Of a DNA stretch of 21,273 nt, positions 15,261-21,273 are shown in pieces (positions within the stretch are counted from its first letter, which is position 1; every line of letters starts with the position of its first letter). This DNA is from Euryarchaeota archaeon UBA121 (lineage in GTDB: Archaea; Thermoplasmatota; Poseidoniia; Poseidoniales; Thalassarchaeaceae): positions 1-21,273 of the forward strand of contig DANL01000062.1 of assembly GCA_002499865.1 (NCBI GenBank), given 5' to 3'. Below the pieces are notes generated by a model. That model worked only from the letters and a program-made list of their open reading frames with translations, made no database searches and was not told where the DNA came from. The translations under genes and the position numbers were made by a program.

Positions 15261-15608
15261 TTGGCGCATTATACTATACTTGGAAAAGACCCATACTGGA
15301 TGAACTTCATTGGTTTGATGGTATTGACCCTCATTGAAGTGGTTGCCGTCGGGTTCCATCTCCCTGATGAGAGAATTTTCATCTTCAGCAACTACACTCT
15401 GATGATACTAACTGTTGTGGCCATTCCTAAATTCATCATGATAGCGTTGATATTCATGCATTTGTACGGAGAGGAGGACTCAGGTATTCTTACAGTGACG
15501 GCATTGTTCCCATCATTCTTCATCATCATAATGATCCTATTCATTGGTTTGACTCACCCCGAGGCAACAACCGGACTCCCAGCATGGTGCAGACCTGGGA
15601 CCTACTGA
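15261..15608 (+). CDS. coxD: Cytochrome c oxidase subunit IV (small membrane subunit)
   Basis: This is the small accessory subunit found at the end of prokaryotic cox and cyo operons; it assists assembly of the core. It has 115 residues with three transmembrane helices (about 14-33, 44-68 and 75-97). The second contains FIMIALIFMHLYGE, the conserved 'FMH' pattern of the prokaryotic COX4 family. It starts with TTG, 9 nt after coxC. It is the last gene of the operon; 40 nt downstream a tRNA gene begins on the same strand, so the transcript may run into it. Confidence 0.85.
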   Translation: MAHYTILGKDPYWMNFIGLMVLTLIEVVAVGFHLPDERIFIFSNYTLMILTVVAIPKFIMIALIFMHLYGEEDSGILTVTALFPSFFIIIMILFIGLTHPEATTGLPAWCRPGTY

Positions 15609-15648
15609 TGGAAAGGTTTCATGGCCAGTACCTATTCGCATACTTGCT

Positions 15649-15734
15649 GCAGACGTCGCTTAGCCTGGTATAGCGCCGGATTTGAAATCCGGTGTCCTTG
15701 TGACTCGGGAGTTCAAATCTCTCCGTCTGCGCCA
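15649..15734 (+). tRNA. tRNA-Ser(TGA) with encoded CCA
   Basis: The acceptor arms GCAGACG (15649-15655) and CGTCTGC (15724-15730) pair fully. The anticodon arm is CCGGA-TTTGAAA-TCCGG, whose loop gives anticodon TGA. A 14-nt variable arm containing GTC-CTTGT-GAC marks a class II tRNA, as expected for Ser. The T arm is GGGAG-TTCAAAT-CTCTC. The discriminator is G, typical of archaeal Ser, and it is followed by genomic CCA at 15732-15734. No intron is seen. Confidence 0.95.
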
Positions 15735-15744
15735 TCAAATCAAA

Positions 15745-16779
15745 TCATTCTGTGTTAGGTGGATTATGTCCACCGCGCACATTCAAGACATTCGACTGGA
15801 AATCAAATTTTACTGGAGTGGTGATGGATATCTCTCCATCTAGGCTGATATAGAGAGGAGGATCATGCCCCCGTTCGAGCGTTGGTTCGCCATTCTCATC
15901 GAGCGCCCTTATCTCGAAGGTCTTGCATGGTTCCATGGTTATCTTTCCCCATTTCCCTACATGCTTGCCTTTCTCCAATGGTCCCATGACTAACAACATC
16001 TGAGCCTTCGAAAGACCGAATCCTAGGACAATTCTCGAACTATCTCCGAAGGGATGCATCCCTGGAGCTACCCTATACCCACCTCCAAAGGTCTCAGCTT
16101 GCATCATAGCGAAAAGCCCTGTTAGGTCCACCTTTCTGCCAGGGCCATCATCGACCCTAATCCATGCCATCTGACTCTTCCAGCCTAGTATCGCTTTGAT
16201 TGCTAGGGCAGTGTATTTCTTCTGACCGCTGATCCAAGAGAATTTACCCTCGTCCTTCATTCTGTTGATGGAAGAAGTTACTCCCCCATCACACTCAAGA
16301 AAGCTCCAACGAACCAGATTCTCTTCTCTGGACGGCTCCCCTGTAACTGGATAGTGCTTTGGCGAAGGTATCCCAGGATATTCTGGAGCCCTTAGGCCCT
16401 CAACTCTAATTCCCCCGACGTTGTAATCCACCCCCTCCTTCAGTATTGAGACCGCACCATCTATGTCATTGAGAGGTATTCCAATAGATCTAGCAAAATC
16501 ATCTCCATTTCCCATTGGTATCACTCCAAGCCTCATATCAGAACCTCGAATACCATTAGCTACCTCATGAACAGTTCCATCGCCTCCCACTGCTACCACC
16601 AAATCGTAGTCACTGCCTCTCAAATCGCTGGAAATCTCGATTGCATGACCTTTACCGGCTGTCATGAAGACGTCAAAATCTATTCCTGAGGAATTGAGAG
16701 ACTCTTCTACCTTGTGAAAAATCTTACCTAGCTTACCGTCTCGGGCATTTGGATTGACAATACACGCCACTCGTGTCAC
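15745..16779 (-). CDS. Diacylglycerol-kinase-family lipid kinase
   Basis: This is an ATP-dependent lipid kinase of the DAGK/YegS family. The N-terminal catalytic domain shows IVNPNARDGKLG at 7-18, the nucleotide-binding GGDGTVHEVANGI at 65-77 and GNGDDFARSIGIP at 90-102. The C-terminal beta-sandwich has the family GGGYRVAPGMHPFGD and a final SLDGEI. It has 344 residues, some 40 more than usual, with an insert around 130-180. In an archaeon the substrate may be an archaeol-type or prenyl lipid rather than diacylglycerol; that is inference. The start is GTG at 16779. It is divergent from ribD (81-bp gap) and ends 10 nt from the tRNA-Ser CCA. Confidence 0.88.
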   Translation of the reverse strand: MTRVACIVNPNARDGKLGKIFHKVEESLNSSGIDFDVFMTAGKGHAIEISSDLRGSDYDLVVAVGGDGTVHEVANGIRGSDMRLGVIPMGNGDDFARSIGIPLNDIDGAVSILKEGVDYNVGGIRVEGLRAPEYPGIPSPKHYPVTGEPSREENLVRWSFLECDGGVTSSINRMKDEGKFSWISGQKKYTALAIKAILGWKSQMAWIRVDDGPGRKVDLTGLFAMMQAETFGGGYRVAPGMHPFGDSSRIVLGFGLSKAQMLLVMGPLEKGKHVGKWGKITMEPCKTFEIRALDENGEPTLERGHDPPLYISLDGEISITTPVKFDFQSNVLNVRGGHNPPNTE

Positions 16780-16838
16780 ATACTAGCGAGTACCAGCATA
16801 GGACTTCAATACTGCCGAAGCAAGATATGATAGCGAAG

Positions 16839-16856
16839 GTAGTATCGCGATTATAC
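16839..16856 (+). promoter_or_regulatory. Palindromic element before ribD
   Basis: GTA-nn-ATCGCGAT-nn-TAC is symmetric at 14 of 18 positions around a perfect 8-bp ATCGCGAT core and ends 4 nt before the ribD ATG. It could be a repressor site for ribD or for the divergent kinase. No ribosome site is seen in front of ribD, so a short or leaderless transcript is likely. Confidence 0.33.
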
Positions 16857-16860
16857 ATAG

Positions 16861-17937
16861 ATGAGCGAAGATGAACAATTCATGCGACTAGCTCTTGAGC
16901 TAGGATCGAAAGGTGGGCACAGGGTGTTGCCCAATCCACGAGTCGGGTGTGTATTAGTGAGAGATGGCAAAGTAATCGCAGAAGGATGGCATGATCATAT
17001 CGGTGGACTACATGCCGAGCAGATGGCTATCGCTGATGCTGAATCAAGAGGAGTCCCTACCCAGGGATCCACCGCATTCGTCACTCTCGAGCCATGCAAT
17101 CACTTCGGAAGGACCCCTCCCTGTACAGAAGCTCTGCTATGGGCTGGGATAGAGAGGGTAGTAATTGGATCCATGGACCCAAACCCAACTGTAAGGGGCA
17201 ATGGAGCAGATTCGCTGGAGGATAATGGAGTAAAAGTCATCACAGGGGTTCTAGAATCAGAGTGCAATCACCAAATGAGGCCTTTCATGCATTGGTGCCA
17301 GAATAGGAGACCATTCGTGATACTCAAGGCGGCTCTCGACTCCAATGGTTTTACGGACCGTGAAATTGACCTAGAGCCCATACGATTCTCCACAGAAGAA
17401 TCACTTAGACTCGTCCATGAACTAAGAGCTGAATCAATGGCAATTCTCGTAGGAGTCAACACAGTAATCAGAGATAATCCCTCACTTACCGTTAGAGGGA
17501 TAGATATGGGTCCAAGAGAACAACCCCTGAGGGTAATCGTTGATCCAAACTGCAAAGTCAAAGGAGATTACAAGGTATTGTCCGATGAAGAGGCCGAAAC
17601 TCTCCTTATTCATATCTCAGAACCAGACTTAGCAGATGAATCCGAACTAGTTGAGAGAATCGTATTGTCTGATTCAGAAGGTGAGATACCCATATCCAGG
17701 ATTCTGGACATGTTAGGAGATAGAGGAATACAGACTCTTTTGGTCGAAGGAGGATCAGATACTTGGAATAGATTCATCCAATCTGGATTCGTGGACATGG
17801 CTCACATTTGCAGGTCACAAATTGAACTAGAAGGTGCTAGATTTCCATTTGATGAAAATACACTCCATGAATGCGGTCTCACAAAGACACAGACCTTTGA
17901 CTCTGGAGGCGACCTAATCACACATTGGGAAAAGTAA
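16861..17937 (+). CDS. ribD: Bifunctional riboflavin biosynthesis deaminase/reductase RibD
   Basis: This enzyme performs the bacterial-type second and third steps of riboflavin synthesis: deamination of the pyrimidine, then NADPH reduction of the ribosyl chain. The N-terminal deaminase domain has zinc ligands H51 (GGLHAEQ, catalytic E53), C79 and C88 (TLEPCNHFGRTPPC), and NPRVGCVLV upstream. The reductase domain from about residue 145 shows ILKAALDSNG, AILVGVNTVIRDNPSLTVR and LLVEGGSDTWNRF. At 358 residues it has the length of bacterial RibD. Most archaea use separate enzymes, so a fused RibD suggests transfer from bacteria. Between ALD and the next motif the usual GRTA catalytic loop is replaced by SNGFTDREIDLEP, a divergent substrate loop. 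No other rib gene is in view. Confidence 0.93.
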   Translation: MSEDEQFMRLALELGSKGGHRVLPNPRVGCVLVRDGKVIAEGWHDHIGGLHAEQMAIADAESRGVPTQGSTAFVTLEPCNHFGRTPPCTEALLWAGIERVVIGSMDPNPTVRGNGADSLEDNGVKVITGVLESECNHQMRPFMHWCQNRRPFVILKAALDSNGFTDREIDLEPIRFSTEESLRLVHELRAESMAILVGVNTVIRDNPSLTVRGIDMGPREQPLRVIVDPNCKVKGDYKVLSDEEAETLLIHISEPDLADESELVERIVLSDSEGEIPISRILDMLGDRGIQTLLVEGGSDTWNRFIQSGFVDMAHICRSQIELEGARFPFDENTLHECGLTKTQTFDSGGDLITHWEK

Positions 17938-18014
17938 TGGTGGGCGATACAGGATTCGAACCCGTGTCCTAGCGTCCGAAGCGCCAGATGATATCCAGAC
18001 TACACCAATCGCCC
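17938..18014 (-). tRNA. tRNA-Arg(TCG) with encoded CCA
   Basis: Read on the minus strand, the acceptor arms GGGCGAT (18014-18008) and ATCGCCC (17948-17942) pair fully. The anticodon arm TGGCG-CTTCGGA-CGCTA gives anticodon TCG. The T arm has TTCGAAT between ACGGG and CCTGT. The discriminator is A at 17941, followed by CCA at 17940-17938, which touches the stop codon of the convergent ribD with no gap. It lies 26 nt downstream of the Trm-G10 gene on the same strand. Confidence 0.95.
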
Positions 18015-18040
18015 GACCATTGACGATGGCTATCCCATTT

Positions 18041-19174
18041 TCAATCCGCCGGATGACAGACCACGATTGCCCTCACTAAGCTCCGATGAACCCTGACTGG
18101 ACAGAAAAGATGCACTTTCCATCCTATTTCCAATATTCTTGACAATAATTCCGACCATTTTATTCCCATTACGATAATATCATCATTATTTCCAGAATTT
18201 AATGCTTCAGGACCAGCTGGAAGCATAGTGGAAACTACTCCCTCCGAATCGATTTTTTTCGCTTCTTTGAGAACGCTAAGAAATATGTCCAAAGAGTCCA
18301 CTGACCTCCAGGAACTCCTTCCATAGGGAGGGTCGAAAACAAATGAGCACCCTTCTGTCTTCCCCCATAATGTCGAGAGTTCAGACGCATCCCATTTTTT
18401 GACTAAGCACTCCTGGCCCAGCCATTTCAGGTTCTCTTTGGTTCCTTCAACCATTCTAGAGTCCAAGTCACTGGCCAAGGCTCTAATGTTCTGTAAAGCA
18501 GCCTCAATTGCTATCCCTCCAGTTCCACAGAAGGGATCTACCACCGCCTTAATTTCTCTATTCGGGACTCTCGATAATGATATCAGAAGTCTAGCTTGTC
18601 TGGGTTCAAGTGATATCGGTTTGAAGTAAGGCCTCTCAGTCGGAGACCTGCCAGAGAAATTCTCCTTACTCCAGTCCTTAACTCTCAATCCCCATACCAC
18701 TATTGTTCCTTCAAACTCAAAAGGTTCTGGATGGGTATCTCCATCATTGGAACCAGCAATAATGATGACAATTTCATTAGACGGGCTTTCCAGATTAACC
18801 TTTATTCCATCGGATGAAACAACTCTTCCGATTTTATCTTCGAAGCTCCTGCTGCTAATCGTATCAGGGAGCTCACCAATCTTCCTAGTACGAACAGCAA
18901 AATCACCTTCCTCGAAATTATGAATGGCCCATTCACCGATATCCCTACAGAGAGAATCCTGTAACTCCGGAGATTCTGGGAACATGGAATGCCCTCCAAG
19001 AATCAGAACCTCATCCAGAAGAGCGGCTCCAGATAGTTTCGAGATTTCTTCTTGCCCTATGTCGCGATAAACGATACGTGGATGCAGGATACTGATATCT
19101 CCCAGTAAAGCTCGCATTTCCTCTCTGAATAGCCAAGAATGCCAGCCCATTCCAACCATTGCAACAGTCAACAT
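18041..19174 (-). CDS. trmG10: tRNA (guanine-10-N2)-dimethyltransferase Trm-G10
   Basis: This SAM-dependent methylase of the Trm11/Trm-G10 family makes m2G/m2,2G at position 10 of tRNA. A THUMP-type RNA-binding region spans about residues 55-165. The linker RPYFKPISLEPRQARLLISL (181-200) is a family signature. The Rossmann fold has SAM motif VDPFCGTGGIAIEA at 212-225 and the catalytic FDPPYGRSS at 280-288. The C-terminus VHRSLVRAIVV is typical. It has 377 residues, slightly longer than most archaeal members. AGGAGG about 6 nt before the ATG at 19174 supports the start. It is divergent from FEN-1, and tRNA-Arg lies downstream on the same strand. Confidence 0.92.
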   Translation of the reverse strand: MLTVAMVGMGWHSWLFREEMRALLGDISILHPRIVYRDIGQEEISKLSGAALLDEVLILGGHSMFPESPELQDSLCRDIGEWAIHNFEEGDFAVRTRKIGELPDTISSRSFEDKIGRVVSSDGIKVNLESPSNEIVIIIAGSNDGDTHPEPFEFEGTIVVWGLRVKDWSKENFSGRSPTERPYFKPISLEPRQARLLISLSRVPNREIKAVVDPFCGTGGIAIEAALQNIRALASDLDSRMVEGTKENLKWLGQECLVKKWDASELSTLWGKTEGCSFVFDPPYGRSSWRSVDSLDIFLSVLKEAKKIDSEGVVSTMLPAGPEALNSGNNDDIIVMGIKWSELLSRILEIGWKVHLFCPVRVHRSLVRAIVVCHPAD

Positions 19175-19250
19175 GCCCCCCTCCTAACCGATGACCCGGA
19201 CTTCAACCCTAAATGCCTTGACATGACCCCGAGAGCGAGGATGGTAGGAT

Positions 19251-20258
19251 ATGGGCTGCAATCTCAAAGATTTGGCACCGGCCAAGCCCATTGAAATAAG
19301 CGATCTTTCAGGACAGAGAGTAGCGATAGATGTTTTCTTGAATGCGTATCAATTTATCACCTCAATGACACGAGAGGATGGCAAGCCTCTATCTTACAAT
19401 GATAAGCCAGTCTCTCACTTAATGGGATTCCTCGACCGAGCATCAATACTGGTTTCGGAGGGAATTGACCCAGTCTTCGTTTTCGATGGAAGTCCGCACG
19501 ATCTAAAGAGAGCCACTCTAAATGAAAGAAAGACTAGGAAAATTGAGGCTAAGGCCAAGTGGGAGAATGCGATTATTGAGGGGGACATGCCCGCAGCAAA
19601 GAAATTAGGTCCACAAACAGCGGAGTATACTCCTGAGATGGTTGCAGAGACTAAACGACTCTTCGATTGCATGGGTCTGGTTTGGATTGAGGCCCCTATG
19701 GAAGCTGAAGGGGCGGCGGCAGTAATGTGCAAGAGAGGACTCGTTGGAGCGGTCGCTAGTCAAGATTGGGACACACTCGTTTACGGATCACCTTTCATGA
19801 TAAGGAATCTAACCGCTCATGGGACTAGGAAATTTGGAAGAGTGATGCAAGCTGAAATGATTTCTCTAGATGAGATGCTAGATGGGCTGGGAATATCACA
19901 TAGTCAATTAGTTGATTTGGCAATAATGATTGGAACAGACTTTCACCCTGGAATCAAGGGAATAGGTCCGAAAACCGGCCTTAAATTAATCAAGGAACAT
20001 GGAAATATGGAAAAGGTCTCGTCGGTGAAGGGATTCGATTTACCCGAAAATCTGGAACAGATAAGATCCCTATTCCTAAATCATCCAACCAATGAAGATC
20101 CAGTGCCCATATCTAGGCCCGCAGTCGAGGAAGATTTGATACAGTTTCTCCAGATTGAAAGAGGATTTGGAGAGGGACGGATGAAGAGAGCATTAGACAG
20201 GCTGAGTTCCGTGGGTAAACTGAGCTCCAAGAGCAGACCAACACTGTTTGATTTCTGA
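19251..20258 (+). CDS. fen: Flap endonuclease FEN-1
   Basis: This structure-specific 5' nuclease removes flaps during Okazaki fragment processing and repair. The N-terminus MGCNLKDLAP fits the family, whose mature N-terminal Gly lies near the active site. Metal-binding acids are in place: D27 (VAIDVFLNA), D79 (FVFDGSP), E151 and E153 (APMEAEGAA), D172 and D174 (ASQDWDTL), and D230 (MIGTDFHPG), followed by the helix-two-turn-helix GIKGIGPKTGLKLIK. The end SRPTLFDF is a plausible PCNA-interacting peptide, although the usual Gln is replaced by Arg. It has 335 residues, normal for archaea. It is divergent from trmG10 with a 76-bp gap. Confidence 0.95.
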   Translation: MGCNLKDLAPAKPIEISDLSGQRVAIDVFLNAYQFITSMTREDGKPLSYNDKPVSHLMGFLDRASILVSEGIDPVFVFDGSPHDLKRATLNERKTRKIEAKAKWENAIIEGDMPAAKKLGPQTAEYTPEMVAETKRLFDCMGLVWIEAPMEAEGAAAVMCKRGLVGAVASQDWDTLVYGSPFMIRNLTAHGTRKFGRVMQAEMISLDEMLDGLGISHSQLVDLAIMIGTDFHPGIKGIGPKTGLKLIKEHGNMEKVSSVKGFDLPENLEQIRSLFLNHPTNEDPVPISRPAVEEDLIQFLQIERGFGEGRMKRALDRLSSVGKLSSKSRPTLFDF

Positions 20259-20346
20259 TTTGTTGCGGCCACCCCAGGGACTGAATCGCCCCAGGGGTGC
20301 CCTGTCTCCAATGGCCTTAGCCAACGGGCCGAACGAAAAGAGTCAG

Positions 20347-21273
20347 CTAAGTCAAGTCGCCGTTCTCTAGGTCGTCAGGAATACCGTCGCCATCATCGTC
20401 ATCATCTAGATGATCGGGGATACCGTCGTTATCATGGTCAAATTGACCAGTCATGTCCCAACCGTCGTTCTGTTCGAACCAGTCGGATAGACCGTCGTTG
20501 TCGTCGTCGTTGTCGAAGCTGTCTGTAAGTCCGTCATTGTCATGATCGTACCTCCAGACTCCTACTACACCATCGGCTTCATCGACATCCAGGATGTTAT
20601 CGTTATCATCGTCAGTGTCCACACCGTCATCCATCCCGTCATTGTCATGATCGCGCGAGTAATCCTCGCCGTTCGGTCCAATGTCGTTCCAGTTGTCAAT
20701 GCCGTCATTGTCGATGTCGAAGTCCAAGTTGTCACTTATACCGTCGTTGTCGTGATCGTAGATGTCAGTGTTGGGATTTCCATCATCGACCTCATCTTGG
20801 TCGGCGATACCGTCACCGTCATCATCGTCATCTTCAGCGTCGTCGATACCGTCGTTGTCGTGGTCTTCCGGACTATCATCTAGGGAATCTGGGATGCCAT
20901 CATTGTCATCGTCATTATCCAAGTCATCAGGAATTCCGTCTCCATCGTTGTCGTTCTCTCCGTTCTGGTTCTGATTGTCGAGCTGCTGGTTTTGCTGCTG
21001 GTCTGACTGCTGGGTTTGCTGCCCTTGGCTATCGCCCTGGGTTTGGCCCTGCTGCTGCTGGTTCTGACCATTCTGGTTGTTACCATTCTGGTCTTGGCTC
21101 TCTTGGTCGCCTTGTTGGCCACTCTGTTCGCCACCCTGCTGCTGCCCTTGTCCATTGTCCTGCTGCTGTCCCTGCTGGCCTTGTTCGCCATCTTGGGACT
21201 GCTGACCGTCCTGACCGGACTGGCTACCTTGATCCTGGCCCTGGCCTTGTTGACCTTGGCCTTGACCCTGGCC
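20347..21273 (-). CDS. Gln-rich plus TSP3-repeat secreted protein, N-terminus beyond window
   Basis: The minus frame is open from the right edge to the TAG at 20347, giving 308 visible residues with the start outside the window. A Met near 20922 is internal, so a shorter call there would cut the protein. Residues 1 to about 107 are low-complexity Gln/Gly/Asn/Asp/Ser; I count 49 Gln and a single Leu, with no other hydrophobic residue. About 12 thrombospondin type-3 calcium-binding units (DxDxDGxxD) follow, alternating DHDNDG and DDDNDG forms. One unit is altered to DNDNILD. The chain ends right after the last unit, with no membrane anchor or sorting tail. It is probably exported and calcium-dependent, a spacer or stalk for a domain further upstream. 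The rest of the protein is not visible. Confidence 0.88.
   Translation of the reverse strand, partial: GQGQGQGQQGQGQDQGSQSGQDGQQSQDGEQGQQGQQQDNGQGQQQGGEQSGQQGDQESQDQNGNNQNGQNQQQQGQTQGDSQGQQTQQSDQQQNQQLDNQNQNGENDNDGDGIPDDLDNDDDNDGIPDSLDDSPEDHDNDGIDDAEDDDDDGDGIADQDEVDDGNPNTDIYDHDNDGISDNLDFDIDNDGIDNWNDIGPNGEDYSRDHDNDGMDDGVDTDDDNDNILDVDEADGVVGVWRYDHDNDGLTDSFDNDDDNDGLSDWFEQNDGWDMTGQFDHDNDGIPDHLDDDDDGDGIPDDLENGDLT
20350..20964 (-). repeat. Array of TSP3 calcium-binding repeat units
   Basis: Within the gene, about 12 tandem units of the D-x-D-x-D-G pattern occur at irregular spacing of 9-25 residues. GTCGTTGTCGTGATC-like DNA motifs recur on the plus strand, so the DNA repeats as well as the protein. 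Longer spacers carry aromatic residues (WNDIGPNGEDYSRD; GVVGVWRYD). Confidence 0.8.
20953..21273 (-). repeat. Gln/Gly low-complexity coding tract
   Basis: Runs of CAG/CAA with GGC/GGT codons encode QQQ, GQ and QNQ strings to the window edge. Mixed codons (both CAG and CAA) argue for selection on the protein rather than a pure DNA slippage repeat. Confidence 0.75.

Noticed and set aside
20259..20346. Terminator between FEN-1 and the TSP3 gene
   Set aside because: There is a CACCCC/GGGGTG inverted pair and a repeated CCCCAGGG, but no T-run; the evidence is too weak to annotate.
20350..20960. CRISPR-like periodic repeat
   Set aside because: The periodicity follows the TSP3 codons and is irregular, with coding continuity; there are no constant repeat-spacer units.
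20542..20974. Plus-strand Val/Ile-rich and Ser-rich frames
   Set aside because: They are antisense readings of Asp-rich TSP3 codons (GAC/GAT give GTC/ATC), not genes.
20880..21191. Minus frame of 103 residues rich in Lys/Arg/Thr/Ser
   Set aside because: It is an out-of-frame reading of the Gln-rich tract, whose own frame continues unbroken into the TSP3 repeats.

Overview
The window looks like a chromosomal fragment of a planktonic euryarchaeon, most likely Marine Group II (Candidatus Poseidoniales). Three kinds of evidence support this. The information-processing genes are archaeal: FEN-1, the Sec61-beta translocon subunit, THUMP-type Trm-G10, a Trm4/NSUN2-like tRNA methylase and an Lrp-type regulator. 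They are mixed with bacterial-type genes (RimK, bifunctional RibD, an A-type cytochrome oxidase operon, ParA/Soj). There are also large SAP-domain membrane and thrombospondin-type-3 surface proteins. The lineage is inferred from gene content only. Genes are very tightly packed, three convergent pairs end 1-2 nt apart, and GTG/TTG starts are common.

Layout. 1-4149 (minus): a SAP-domain single-pass membrane protein, an orphan ParA/Soj ATPase and an EamA/DMT transporter that runs off the left edge; parA and the transporter overlap by ATGA. 4285-6461 (plus): a RimK-like glutamate ligase and a XerA/XerD-like tyrosine recombinase with all catalytic residues. 6464-8122: a small Cys-rich basic protein (minus), an unrecognised protein (plus), Sec61-beta and an unrecognised small protein (both minus). 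8278-11009: a long Trm4/NSUN2-like m5C methyltransferase, an Lrp/AsnC regulator and, convergent to it, a Toprim-domain protein. 11063-15608 (plus): the compact oxidase operon coxB-coxA-coxC-coxD, followed by tRNA-Ser(TGA). 15745-18014: a diacylglycerol-kinase-family lipid kinase (minus), divergent ribD (plus) and tRNA-Arg(TCG) (minus), whose encoded CCA abuts the ribD stop. 18041-20258: Trm-G10 (minus) and divergent FEN-1 (plus). 20347-21273 (minus): a gene cut by the right edge, encoding a Gln/Gly-rich tract followed by about 12 calcium-binding TSP3 repeats.

Functionally, the cox operon supplies an aerobic proton-pumping terminal oxidase. Its subunit I carries an unusual extracellular Reeler-like ('choice-of-anchor V'-like) domain at the N-terminus, and subunit III has His-rich segments. 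Two tRNA methylases, two tRNAs and FEN-1 are housekeeping. The SAP-membrane protein, ParA and transporter trio is the most intriguing uncharacterised neighbourhood, because a membrane-bound putative DNA-binding protein lies next to a ParA that has no ParB in view.
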